Positions 8,503 through 17,696 of a DNA stretch of 62,302 bases are shown one piece after another (the first letter of the stretch is position 1; every line of letters starts with the position of its first letter). A model generated the notes under the pieces. The model worked only from the letters and a program-made list of their open reading frames with translations. It was not told the DNA's origin and did no database searches. The stretch lies in contig CAZAAC010000011.1 in the NCBI GenBank assembly GCA_964483155.1, forward strand, positions 1-62,302, read 5' to 3'. A program made the translations under genes and the position numbers. The stretch is from JAAYYM01 sp964483155. GTDB lineage: Bacteria > Bacillota > Clostridia > Lachnospirales > Lachnospiraceae.

Positions 8503-9570
8503 TTAGCTTTTCATTTTCAAGTTTCTCTTTTTACGAGCCATAACAATACTCTGAATGACTAAGAACAGACAAAGCATAGCTGCTATCGTGATTCCAGTCC
8601 ACCATGCCTGATCAAGTCCTGCTGATGAAACAATATTCTGTATAGTGCTGAGTGAAAGCACTCCAAAGAAAGTGCCTATAATGTTTCCAACACCTCCTGT
8701 CAACATAGTTCCACCTATAATTGAAGATGCAATAGCATTCATTTCTGCTCCGCTAGCATGTGAGGCAGATCCAGAACCAACATGCATAAAATATACAAAT
8801 CCTCCTATGCCTGCCAAGAGACTGCATGTCATATAAGACATAAATTTTGTTCTTTTTACATTAATGCCAAGCATCAATGCACTTTGATTATTTCCACCTA
8901 CTGCATAAAATCCACGTCCCATTTTTGTCCATCTGAGTATGCAGAAAAGCAAAATAACTACTAAAACCGCGACTATTACTCCTATCTCAATGTAAGCATC
9001 CACATACTTTCCTACTTTGTTTATAGAACCAAGTCCTGGCATAATAATACGCGTTTCCTTTAATTTAACAAACTCAATATTCTCAACATTAAATGGATTC
9101 GTATTTACAATTGTAGTCATACCACGTGCAAAAAACATTCCCGCCAAAGTAACAATGAAAGGCTGTATCTCCAAATATGAAATTAGAAATCCTTGCACTA
9201 ATCCAAACAGAAGACCAATCGCTAATGAAATTAGTATTGCTACAAAAACATTGCCCTTATGGAAATCTAGATAGACTGCACAGCACATACTAACTAATGC
9301 TGTAACACCTCCGACCGAAATATCGATACCGCCAGTAATCATAACTAAACTCATTCCACAGGATAAAATAATCAAAGCTGCATTTGCATTCAAGATATTA
9401 AAGAAAGTCTGCGGCTTTAAAAAACCTTTTCCCTGAAACAGAATAGCACAAATATACATAATGAAAAAGGCTACTATTGTTATAGTAAGTAATAAATTTG
9501 TATCTGTGATATTTTTCGATTTGTTACGCAAACGATTATCGGATGCAGATGATTTATTAAATAATGACAT
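8503..9570 (-). CDS. yjfF: Sugar ABC importer permease, YjfF type
   Basis: The 355-residue membrane protein of the ribose-class permease family has the core motif LSCGMSLVMITGGIDISVGG near residue 70 and the loop AVGGNNQSALMLGIN near 240. I chose the ATG at 9568-9570 (MSLFNKS) because an AAGGAGG sequence lies 9 bases upstream. A longer version would run back into the neighbouring permease gene. It begins one base after the ytfT-like stop codon. With the second permease it forms a heterodimeric channel like the E. coli galactofuranose importer YtfT/YjfF. Confidence 0.9.
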   Translation of the reverse strand: MSLFNKSSASDNRLRNKSKNITDTNLLLTITIVAFFIMYICAILFQGKGFLKPQTFFNILNANAALIILSCGMSLVMITGGIDISVGGVTALVSMCCAVYLDFHKGNVFVAILISLAIGLLFGLVQGFLISYLEIQPFIVTLAGMFFARGMTTIVNTNPFNVENIEFVKLKETRIIMPGLGSINKVGKYVDAYIEIGVIVAVLVVILLFCILRWTKMGRGFYAVGGNNQSALMLGINVKRTKFMSYMTCSLLAGIGGFVYFMHVGSGSASHASGAEMNAIASSIIGGTMLTGGVGNIIGTFFGVLSLSTIQNIVSSAGLDQAWWTGITIAAMLCLFLVIQSIVMARKKRNLKMKS

Positions 9571-9571
9571 T

Positions 9572-10672
9572 TTATCCGACCTCCTTAACATATAACCGTA
9601 TTTTAATCTTTTTCCATAATGTAGATATTCCATCCCTTACCACTGGTGCATTCATAACCACTAAAAATATTATGACAACAGCTTTATATGCTGAAAGTGC
9701 ATCTGACTGTACATTAAATTTGTATAGTGTTGTAGTAAGAAACTGTATTACATACGCACCGAGAATAGACGCCGTCATGTTAAATTTTCCACCATTTAAA
9801 GGGTTTCCCCCAAGTGCAACCGCAAGAATCGCATCCATCTCAATATCTTTGGCAATAACCGAGTAATTAATGGAAGAAAGGCGACTTACTTTAATAAGGC
9901 CCGCTACTGCAACACACAAACCAAGGATAACAAAAGATAAGAATTTGATGACCGCAGGATTCAACCCATTTAATCTAGCTGAATTCTCATTAATACCAAC
10001 CGTCTGCGTATATAACCCGAGATTTGTAAATCGCAATACAAGTGAAATAACAATCACACAAATCATGGCGATAAAAAATGGTGATGGAATCGGAATGCCT
10101 GGAATAAAACCACCAAAATAGCTAAAGGAAGGCTCACTGATGATAGGAAGCTCGTTATTGTTAATCCATGCCGCGATAGAGCGTCCCGCAGTAAATAGGA
10201 TAAGCGTTGCCACCATCGGCTGTATCTTGAAATAAGCTACAAGTGTTCCATTGAACGCTCCGAACAACATTGCAACCACACAACTGATTATAAATGCAAC
10301 AATAATAGGTGCTTGAAGTGTTTCTGGTCTTGAATTGGTACCACAAAGTATTCTAAGTAAAACGCTTCCGCTAATTGCAATTGCTGCGCCGACACTAATA
10401 TCCTGTCCACCTGAAGCAGCCGTTACAAGTGTCATTCCTATTGCAAGAATGGCAAGTTCAGAACCATAATCTATAATTGTCATCAGATAACCTGACAAAA
10501 CAGGATCTCCCACACTGTTATATCCAAACGTGATTTGATAAAATGAAGGGTCTGCAATCAAATTAAATATGGCAAGTAACAACAATGCTGCTATTGGTAC
10601 AAATATCTGCTGCCCAAATAATTTCGCAAAATAGTCGGATATTTTTGATTTTTTTAAGTCTTTTGTCTGCAT
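9572..10672 (-). CDS. ytfT: Sugar ABC importer permease, YtfT type
   Basis: The 366-residue protein has about ten hydrophobic segments and the ribose-class permease core (AIGMTLVTAASGGQDISVGA near residue 78; TVGINENSARLNGLN near 225). The SGGQDISVG variant instead of TGGIDLSVG is seen in the YtfT group. Its ATG overlaps the ATPase stop codon as TAATG, so translation is probably coupled. It pairs with the YjfF-type permease that follows. Family assignment is firm; galactofuranose as ligand is by homology of the whole four-gene set. Confidence 0.9.
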   Translation of the reverse strand: MQTKDLKKSKISDYFAKLFGQQIFVPIAALLLLAIFNLIADPSFYQITFGYNSVGDPVLSGYLMTIIDYGSELAILAIGMTLVTAASGGQDISVGAAIAISGSVLLRILCGTNSRPETLQAPIIVAFIISCVVAMLFGAFNGTLVAYFKIQPMVATLILFTAGRSIAAWINNNELPIISEPSFSYFGGFIPGIPIPSPFFIAMICVIVISLVLRFTNLGLYTQTVGINENSARLNGLNPAVIKFLSFVILGLCVAVAGLIKVSRLSSINYSVIAKDIEMDAILAVALGGNPLNGGKFNMTASILGAYVIQFLTTTLYKFNVQSDALSAYKAVVIIFLVVMNAPVVRDGISTLWKKIKIRLYVKEVG

Positions 10673-12189
10673 TATTCTTTCTCACCTCCGGCAATGGTAC
10701 TCATAATCATATTCTGGGTCAGCTCCTCGCCTGAAAGCTCGCCTACAACTTTACGGTCTCTCATAACAATCAACCTTGAACATGTTCGTAGCATTTCATC
10801 TGTTTCAGAAGAAATAAATGTGATACTCATTCCCTCAGAAGCAAGTTTAAGTACTAATTTCTGTATGTCAACCTTAGTACCTATATCAATACCACGCGTT
10901 GGCTCATCCAAAATCAGATACTCCGGATGAGTAAGCAACCATCGAGCTAAAATTACCTTTTGCTGATTACCACCAGAAAGTGATTTTATCGGTGTGTCAA
11001 CAGAAGCCGTTTTGATTCCCAGAAGTTTAATATATTCTTCAGCAAACTTATTTGCCTCTGCTTTTGTGAAAGGCTTAAAAAATCCCTTTAACACCTGCAA
11101 TGCAAGTATAATATTATCACGTACTGATAGTTCTCCTATAATACCATCTCCCTTGCGATCCTCAGGAAGGTATCCAATGCCATTCCTCATAGCATCAATA
11201 GGCTTTGAAATCTTTACAATTTTACCACTCTTCTTTACAGTACCGCCAAGAACTCTATCTGCGCCAAAGATTGCACGCACACATTCACTTCTTCCTGAAC
11301 CCAACAAACCAGTAAATCCATTAACCTCTCCTCTACGTATGTGAAAGTTAAATGGCTTAATTCCTGCATTGCTAAATAGTGCTTCTGTTTCAAAAACAGG
11401 TACTGTTACGTTATCTTTATCATATACTGAATGCTCCCCCTGAACATCTGACAGATTGTCCAAATCCTTACCTAGCATCTTTGAAACAAGCTGCACGCGG
11501 GGAAGGTCCTTAATTTCATATTCTCCTACCAACTTACCATCACGTAAAACCGTAATCTTATCACACACTTCATAAACCTGATCCAAGAAATGTGTAACAA
11601 ATATAATACCAACTCCTCTTTCCTTGAGATTACGCATAAGTTTAAATAGTTTTTCAACTTCCTGCTCATCTAGTGAAGATGTTGGCTCGTCTAGAATTAA
11701 TACTTTACAGTCCATATCAACAGCTCGTGCGATAGCAACCATTTGCTGAACTGCTATCGAACAACTCGCCAACTGTTGTGTTGGTTCTGCTACAATATCA
11801 AGCATTTTCAAAATCTTATCTGCATCAGTGTTCGTTTTTTTCCAATTTTGAAACAGACTATTAGTGCGTCCTATATACATATTTTCTGCGACAGAAAGGT
11901 TAGGACAAAGAGTAATCTCTTGATATACTGTACTAATTCCGAGTTTTTGCGCTTCCTGCGGCGATCTTATTACTACTGCTTTTTCTTTTCCCTTGAGATA
12001 TATCTGACCTTCATCTTTACCATAAACACCGGTTAACACCTTGATTAAAGTTGATTTACCCGCACCGTTCTCTCCCATCAATGCGTGAATTTCTCCTTCA
12101 CACAGCGTGAAATCCACTCCTTGCAAGGCAAGTACTCCGGGAAAGCTTTTATAAATATTTTTCATTTCCAATACAACTTTGTCTTTCAC
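10672..12189 (-). CDS. ytfR: Sugar ABC importer ATPase with two domains, YtfR type
   Basis: The 505-residue protein has two fused ABC domains. The first has GENGAGKST (near residue 40), signature region SIAVQQMVAIARAV and VLILDEPTSSLDE. The second has the degenerate GLLGSGRSE near 295, then SLSGGNQQKVILARWL and LILDEPTRGIDIG. The start codon is GTG at 12187-12189, with GGAGG 11 bases upstream. It energises the YtfT/YjfF channel. A hairpin in the preceding gap separates it from its binding-protein gene, as in the other importer. Confidence 0.93.
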   Translation of the reverse strand: MKDKVVLEMKNIYKSFPGVLALQGVDFTLCEGEIHALMGENGAGKSTLIKVLTGVYGKDEGQIYLKGKEKAVVIRSPQEAQKLGISTVYQEITLCPNLSVAENMYIGRTNSLFQNWKKTNTDADKILKMLDIVAEPTQQLASCSIAVQQMVAIARAVDMDCKVLILDEPTSSLDEQEVEKLFKLMRNLKERGVGIIFVTHFLDQVYEVCDKITVLRDGKLVGEYEIKDLPRVQLVSKMLGKDLDNLSDVQGEHSVYDKDNVTVPVFETEALFSNAGIKPFNFHIRRGEVNGFTGLLGSGRSECVRAIFGADRVLGGTVKKSGKIVKISKPIDAMRNGIGYLPEDRKGDGIIGELSVRDNIILALQVLKGFFKPFTKAEANKFAEEYIKLLGIKTASVDTPIKSLSGGNQQKVILARWLLTHPEYLILDEPTRGIDIGTKVDIQKLVLKLASEGMSITFISSETDEMLRTCSRLIVMRDRKVVGELSGEELTQNMIMSTIAGGEKE

Positions 12190-12221
12190 TAGTGGATTCG
12201 CCTCCTACCATTTATTTTACA

Positions 12222-12279
12222 GAAAAGAATCGCGGCACACGTGTACAAATTGTCATTTACGTTGCGCCGCGCTTTTCTT
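12222..12279 (-). terminator. Bulged hairpin between ytfQ-like and ytfR-like genes
   Basis: GAAAAG...CGCGGC at 12222-12236 pairs with GCCGCGCTTTTC at 12268-12279 around a small bulge, with further symmetric sequence (ACACGTGT) inside the loop. It occupies the same place as the hairpin in the ChvE-type operon and probably acts as a partial terminator or mRNA stabiliser. Confidence 0.6.
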
Positions 12280-12301
12280 TAATCATTAGAGCTGATTATA
12301 T

Positions 12302-13345
12302 TTAGATACCATACTTATCAACATCATCCTGTGTAATTGTAGTAGCATCAAATCCTTTTTCTTCCATTATAACAACTTTTTCAGCAGGAGCATTTCCAGC
12401 TTCAAGTTCTTTAATGATACTGTCTATGTAAGAAGCCTGGAATGGGTTACACTGTCCATCATAATTCCAGTTCTGAGCAAGTAATTCTTCTAATGCCCAT
12501 TTGTTACAGTCAAATCCCATAATTACTACGTCTTTACCAACACCGTGAGAAATGTTAGCTTTATCAAGTGCTGCAACAGCACCTTTTGCCATGTCATCAT
12601 TCTCTGCATAAATTACGTTGAAAGAATCACCTGAATCGATAACTGACTGCACGATCTGCTGTGCTTTTTCAGCATTCCATTCTGCTGTTTGCTGTGTAAC
12701 AAGTTTCCATCCGTCAGCTGCTACAGTTTCGTCAAGAGCTCCAGAACGTCCCTTCTGTGCTGCAGAACCCATAACACCCTGTAAATGAATAATGTTGTAT
12801 TCACTAAGTGCCTGTCCTTTTAACCAATCAACTGCTGTCTGTCCTTCTTTTGCCATGTCAGAAACGATTGAAGCTTCATAAAGACTAGGATCAGCATCAA
12901 TTGTACGGTCAAATAGAATTACTTTAATTCCTGCATCCTGTGCATCTGTTAAAACAGAATCCCAACCAGCTGTATCTGCTGCAGAAAGAAGAAGATAATC
13001 TACACCATCTTGAATAAATTTCTGAGCTGCAGTGATCTGCTCGTCATTTTTAAGGCTGTAAGCGAAAGAAGCCTCATATCCGTTTGCTTCAGTAAATTTT
13101 TCTTGAAGATCCTTATCGTTAGCTGTACGATATCCTGATTCATTTGGATCATTGTTGATGATACCAACTTTAATCAATGCGCCTGCGTCTGCTGCAGGTG
13201 CTTCTGCTTCTGCTTCCTCAACTGGAGCTGCTTCTTCTGTTGCTGCTGGTTCTGCTGCTGCTGGTGCTTCTTCTTTCGCGCCACATGCTACTAAACCAAG
13301 TACCATTGTTGTTGCTAAAATAACTGCTAAAACTTTGTTTTTCAT
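12302..13345 (-). CDS. ytfQ: Sugar-binding lipoprotein, YtfQ type
   Basis: The 347-residue precursor has a lipobox (LGLVAC, Cys near residue 21), an Ala/Glu-rich linker to about residue 52, and a type I periplasmic-binding fold beginning IKVGIINNDPNESGYR. The motif YLLLSAADTAGWDSVLTDAQDAG and FDRTID match the galactofuranose-binding YtfQ group. AGGAGG precedes the ATG by 9 bases. It is the first gene of the ytfQ-R-T-yjfF operon and follows three direct repeats likely to bind the upstream AraC-type regulator. The ligand is inferred from family and from galK/galM nearby. Confidence 0.92.
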   Translation of the reverse strand: MKNKVLAVILATTMVLGLVACGAKEEAPAAAEPAATEEAAPVEEAEAEAPAADAGALIKVGIINNDPNESGYRTANDKDLQEKFTEANGYEASFAYSLKNDEQITAAQKFIQDGVDYLLLSAADTAGWDSVLTDAQDAGIKVILFDRTIDADPSLYEASIVSDMAKEGQTAVDWLKGQALSEYNIIHLQGVMGSAAQKGRSGALDETVAADGWKLVTQQTAEWNAEKAQQIVQSVIDSGDSFNVIYAENDDMAKGAVAALDKANISHGVGKDVVIMGFDCNKWALEELLAQNWNYDGQCNPFQASYIDSIIKELEAGNAPAEKVVIMEEKGFDATTITQDDVDKYGI

Positions 13346-13448
13346 AAATACTTTCCTCCTAAATCGATATTGTCTATCAAAGGACCATTCCTTCGATAGT
13401 CATATCATATAGCTCTTTTAGCAACAAATCCATTCAGATAAATCATTC

Positions 13449-13517
13449 AAAAGTTTGTTTTTTTATCTTCCTAAAATAATAGTTGATTTTTCTATTATAA
13501 AAGTTTGTTTTTCTATT
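13449..13517. promoter_or_regulatory. Three direct repeats upstream of ytfQ, candidate AraC-type regulator sites
   Basis: Near-identical 16-base elements start at 13452 (AGTTTGTTTTTTTATC), 13481 (AGTTGATTTTTCTATT) and 13502 (AGTTTGTTTTTCTATT). The last two are 21 bp apart, two helical turns. A weak promoter (TGGATT, 17 bases, TATGAT on the minus strand) lies downstream towards ytfQ. Directly repeated sites upstream of a weak -35 are typical for AraC-family activators. Confidence 0.55.
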
Positions 13518-13526
13518 TTGTTTTAC

Positions 13527-15149
13527 TCAATCATCTCCTTCAGAATTTTTTCCACCACGGTACTGTGTTGGCGTCATTCCTTGTGTCTTTTTGAATAAAT
13601 AGGAAAAATAATGTGGATCTTTGTAACCCACTTCCATACAAATCATACTGCTTCTTTTGCCTGTACATCGAAGCAACTCTTTTGCTTTGTTCATTCTGTA
13701 ATCAGTCAGATACTTGATAAATGTTTGATCAGTATGTTGGCTGAAAATCATACTTAAATGATTTGGTGAAAAATTTACATGTGATGCAAGTAGATTAAGA
13801 GATAAATCCTCATCTGCATAATTCTTTTCAATGTACCGCATTACTTCATCAACAACGTCACCGTATCGATTGCTTGCTGCCTTCTCACGCAACTCTAGTG
13901 CTTTTTCAACAATTCTGATAATATATTTCATTGTACCCTCTGAACTTTGTAAAATTCCAGAAGCGATATCAAATGGTTCAATTTCATCCTTTTGAAACAG
14001 TAGTCCCTCCACAAATTCGGCAACACAAAAATATATATCCATCGCAATATACTGTCTGAACATATTAGACTCTATTGCACTAGCTCCCAGACCTTTAAAA
14101 AATTCTTCAACAAAGTAAATTGTTTCATCGACTTCACCAAGTTTTAGAAATTCCCATATCTTGCTCCTATCCATCTGCTTTGGATCAACATTACTAATAT
14201 CAAATTCTTTCTCTTCTGAAGAAGATCCCTGATCCAATTCGGCACTATATAAAATAAGACTTTGCCTAACCAGATAACGATTAGCAAATGCATGACTTGC
14301 TTTTTCAAATGAAATAGGTAATTCTCTTAATCGATTGACAGGTACCCCAACACCTCCAAAATAGCGAACATGACTGTAATGCATCAATATTTCTTTCATT
14401 TTATTTAAATAATCATTCTGTATAAGCTCCAAGTCTTCTATAGAGTCCGCTTTGAATAAAAGTGCCTTTCCTTCAAGATTTCTGTCAAAAATTAATATAT
14501 GTGTCTCTTCATCAATTCCTTTTAGTTTCTGTTCTATTTCTATGAGACTGTTCGAATATTCATCCTGTGCATGGTTCATTGATTGTGTAATAATTAACAC
14601 TATGCTGTACCACATTGAAGAAAGATCAATGCTTAATCTACTTGCAATCTCTAATAACTCAGGCACAGACTTTGACCCAGTAACCAGATACTGAAATAAA
14701 TTTTTCCTTTCTTGTAAGAAGATTTCTTCCATTTCCTTTTTATATTTTTCTCTAATCACAAGTTCTCTATGCTTTTCTTCTATTTTTGCTGCAAGTGCAT
14801 CCACTTCTTCCAAAAGTTCACTACCACTGATTGGTTTCGTGAGATACTCAGCTACTCCAATTTTGATTCCTTCCTTAGCATACTTGAAATCCTCATATCC
14901 AGAAAGAATAATAATTTCTATCCAAGGAAATTCTTTTTTAATCAGCTTGCTCAATACTAATCCATCCATGAATGGCATTTTAATATCTGTAATTACAATA
15001 TCAGGTTTCAATTTCTGAATCATTGGCAATGCTAGTTCGCCGTCACTAGCCTCTCCGCAAAACTCATACCCATGTGACTTCCAATCAATATTATTTTTGA
15101 TTCCATCCCGTACCACAAACTCATCTTCTACCAAGAATACTTTTAACAT
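13527..15149 (-). CDS. AraC-type response regulator (YesN-like)
   Basis: The 540-residue protein has an N-terminal receiver domain (acidic E8/D9, phosphoacceptor D55 in ITDIKMP, conserved Lys in LTKPIS), a long middle region, and a C-terminal AraC DNA-binding domain from about residue 435 with two helix-turn-helices (LSLNLLASHVNFSPNHLSMI; CMEVGYKDPHYFSYLFKK). It follows the lipoprotein sensor gene by 23 bases and precedes the ytfQ operon, so it most likely activates that operon after phosphorylation by the adjacent kinase. Family assignment is certain; the target is inferred from position and from the repeats upstream of ytfQ. Confidence 0.93.
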   Translation of the reverse strand: MLKVFLVEDEFVVRDGIKNNIDWKSHGYEFCGEASDGELALPMIQKLKPDIVITDIKMPFMDGLVLSKLIKKEFPWIEIIILSGYEDFKYAKEGIKIGVAEYLTKPISGSELLEEVDALAAKIEEKHRELVIREKYKKEMEEIFLQERKNLFQYLVTGSKSVPELLEIASRLSIDLSSMWYSIVLIITQSMNHAQDEYSNSLIEIEQKLKGIDEETHILIFDRNLEGKALLFKADSIEDLELIQNDYLNKMKEILMHYSHVRYFGGVGVPVNRLRELPISFEKASHAFANRYLVRQSLILYSAELDQGSSSEEKEFDISNVDPKQMDRSKIWEFLKLGEVDETIYFVEEFFKGLGASAIESNMFRQYIAMDIYFCVAEFVEGLLFQKDEIEPFDIASGILQSSEGTMKYIIRIVEKALELREKAASNRYGDVVDEVMRYIEKNYADEDLSLNLLASHVNFSPNHLSMIFSQHTDQTFIKYLTDYRMNKAKELLRCTGKRSSMICMEVGYKDPHYFSYLFKKTQGMTPTQYRGGKNSEGDD

Positions 15150-15172
15150 AATCGTTCCCCTGTTTTTAATTT

Positions 15173-16192
15173 CTAGTAAGTTCTGCTATCTAAATATTGA
15201 TTTACATTTTCTTTTGTGAATACATTTTCTTCAATGATATATAATTTTTCAATTTTCTCACCATTTTCAATTTTCCTTATGACTTCAGCAATCTTATCTC
15301 CCTGTTCGGGATTGCACTCAACATCTACATTAATCAATCCCTTATTTACCATTTCAAGTGCATCATGTGTAGCATCAAAAGATATCATTGTAATATCCCC
15401 GTCCACACCTACTGTTTGTCCTGCTTCTTGAATGGCTTCTATCGCCCCAAAGGTCATATCATCGTTTTGAGATACGACTACATCTATTTCTGGAAATTGT
15501 TTTAGAAGTGTCTCCATGACTTCTTTCCCTTTTGCCGTTGTAAAGTCACCACTAATCTGCTTTAATATATTCCAATTTTCATGTTTGTCAGCAATAGAAT
15601 TAAAACCAATCGTTCTTCCAATCTGAGATGTGGAACCCATTGTACCCTGTAGCACAACAATATTTACCTCTTCACTAGTTTTATCTTTCAGATAGCCTTC
15701 CAACCATCTTCCTGCTTTTTCTCCCTCTTCACGTGTATCTGTACCAACCCGTGTGGTATATAAAGATTCATCCTTAATATTTACCGTACGATCAGCTAAG
15801 ATAACTGGTATTTCAGCTTCTTTTGCTTCCAAAAGTACCGTTTCCCATCCATCTTCGGTCACTGGAGAAAAAATAATATAATCTACTCGTTGTGATATAA
15901 AGCTCCTGATTGCTTTGATCTGATTTTCCTGCTTTTGCCTAGCATTATTGAAAATTAAAAAATATCCGTTTTCTTTCGTTAATACCCTTTGTATGGATGC
16001 AGTATTAGCAGTTCTCCATAGAGATTCACTTCCGAGCTGAGAAAAACCAACTACAATTAAGTCACTGTCTGTACTTGTCTCTAATTCTTCTGAAGCAACT
16101 GGACCGAACATCCCACATCCCGAAATATGAGTCGCCATAAGTCCGATGACCAGTATCATCAAACAGTATTTTCTAATTCGACTAAAACTCAT
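15173..16192 (-). CDS. Sugar-binding lipoprotein, probable co-sensor of the kinase
   Basis: The product is a 339-residue lipoprotein (lipobox HISGC, Cys near residue 26) with a YtfQ-like type I binding domain (VVGFSQLGSESLWRTANTAS, NIVVLQGTMGSTSQIGR). I chose the ATG at 16190-16192 because GGGAGG lies 8 bases before it. A GTG three codons earlier abuts the ribosome binding site. It overlaps the kinase gene by 11 bases, so the two are probably translated together. Lacking its own permease and ATPase, it likely presents bound sugar to the kinase, as the XylFII protein does to LytS in Clostridium beijerinckii. It has no Ala/Glu linker, unlike the two importer proteins. Confidence 0.88.
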   Translation of the reverse strand: MSFSRIRKYCLMILVIGLMATHISGCGMFGPVASEELETSTDSDLIVVGFSQLGSESLWRTANTASIQRVLTKENGYFLIFNNARQKQENQIKAIRSFISQRVDYIIFSPVTEDGWETVLLEAKEAEIPVILADRTVNIKDESLYTTRVGTDTREEGEKAGRWLEGYLKDKTSEEVNIVVLQGTMGSTSQIGRTIGFNSIADKHENWNILKQISGDFTTAKGKEVMETLLKQFPEIDVVVSQNDDMTFGAIEAIQEAGQTVGVDGDITMISFDATHDALEMVNKGLINVDVECNPEQGDKIAEVIRKIENGEKIEKLYIIEENVFTKENVNQYLDSRTY

Positions 16193-17672
16193 GCGACTCA
16201 CCTCCCTTTTCTGTCACATCAAAAAGTTCTGCTGGTAGAACAATGCTTACGCAGGTTCCCTTATCTTTTGCAGAATCAATTGTCATGCCATACTCTCCTC
16301 CAAAGTTCATCCGTATTCTTTCATTTACATTGGCGAGTCCAAATCCTGTTTCAATCTCTTTGCAGGGACGTAGTATTTCAACACGCAATTTCTCAAGTTT
16401 CTCTGGCTCCATACCAACACCGTTATCTTCTACTGCAAGATAAATCTTATCTTCAGACAGGTGCCCAGTAATTGTAATTTTACCCTTTGCGCGCTTATAT
16501 TTAATACCGTGATATAAAGAATTTTCTACTAACGGCTGTAATGTCAGTTTCAAAATCTTAAATGAATATAGTGCAGGATCAATATGAATCTCATATTCCA
16601 GAATATCTCTGTAACGTGCCTGCTGGATTTTCAAATAGCTTACAATATGAAGTTCTTCCTCTTGAATTGTAATATACTCCTTGCCTTTGCTAAGTACCAG
16701 CCTAAAAAAGTCAGATAAGAACACTACCATATTTACTGCATTATTTGAATCGTTACCCTCAATCAGCCAGACAATTGTATCTAACGTGTTGTATAAAAAA
16801 TGAGGATTAATCTGTTCCTGTAGCAAACGTAGTTCTGCATAACGCATTTTTCTCTCATCTTCCTTGATTTTATTAACCATGACTTGCAACTTCTCTGTCA
16901 TGTCGTTAACACTTTCTCCCAAAACCGCAATTTCATCTCTCGTATTAACCTGCGTCCGCACAGAAAAGTCTCCTTCTGAAATCTGATCCGTGACTTTGCA
17001 TAATTTCCCGATTGGCTTTGTAATGCTGTTCAATACTAGTGCTGTTACTATAATTACAACTGCGACAATTAGCCCGACAATAATGATAATCCAAAAAATA
17101 AAGGAAGATACCTGCTTGTTCAGCTGCATTGTCAGATTTTCGATACTTTTTGTCTGATAATAAATGTAGTACTGAATGTCATCCTGTGTCAGCTCTGTAA
17201 GAATATAAATATTATTATCTAACATCTCAATATTTTCTTCGTACTGGCTCCCTTGTTCAAGATTGACCTTAATGTCATCTACACGATCCCTAAGTGTATC
17301 AATATTTCTTAATAAACTTTGAAGCCAGACCCGACTCTCACGATCAGTTGTGATGCGCTCTAGCTTCTTAAATTCATTCTGTAATTCTGATATCAACACA
17401 TAGGGATCTTTTAACGAACTATCCTCGCTGATGGTGTCAAAAGTAACACCTCCTACTACAATTTTATAAATGCTTTCATCCATCTCTTCTTTAAAATTCA
17501 GGTTATAATTATTTGCAACTGTCATATTACCTACGATCTCATCATATGCGTTACTATAATTCGTAAGCGCAAAAATAAGGTAAATACAGATTCCAAGAAG
17601 AGGAAGTATTGTTACCATAACCAACATAATTAATTTATTCTTTAATGGAAACTTAATGTTCTCTTGCTTCAT
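16182..17672 (-). CDS. Sensor histidine kinase (YesM/LytS-type, HisKA_7-like)
   Basis: The 496-residue kinase has two membrane helices (about 14-37 and 190-214) around an extracytoplasmic region of roughly 150 residues, then HAMP (about 214-267). The phosphoacceptor histidine is H291 in QEQINPHFLYNTLD, followed by a HATPase_c domain with LTLQPLVENSLYHG, DNGVGM and GFGLANVNERI. This is the YesM class that pairs with AraC-type regulators and senses sugars. It lies 24 bases after galM and overlaps the lipoprotein co-sensor gene, so galM, kinase, lipoprotein and regulator form one operon. The ligand is not visible from sequence. Confidence 0.93.
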   Translation of the reverse strand: MKQENIKFPLKNKLIMLVMVTILPLLGICIYLIFALTNYSNAYDEIVGNMTVANNYNLNFKEEMDESIYKIVVGGVTFDTISEDSSLKDPYVLISELQNEFKKLERITTDRESRVWLQSLLRNIDTLRDRVDDIKVNLEQGSQYEENIEMLDNNIYILTELTQDDIQYYIYYQTKSIENLTMQLNKQVSSFIFWIIIIVGLIVAVVIIVTALVLNSITKPIGKLCKVTDQISEGDFSVRTQVNTRDEIAVLGESVNDMTEKLQVMVNKIKEDERKMRYAELRLLQEQINPHFLYNTLDTIVWLIEGNDSNNAVNMVVFLSDFFRLVLSKGKEYITIQEEELHIVSYLKIQQARYRDILEYEIHIDPALYSFKILKLTLQPLVENSLYHGIKYKRAKGKITITGHLSEDKIYLAVEDNGVGMEPEKLEKLRVEILRPCKEIETGFGLANVNERIRMNFGGEYGMTIDSAKDKGTCVSIVLPAELFDVTEKGGESHEF

Positions 17673-17696
17673 GTGAGTCCCCTTATTTATGATATC

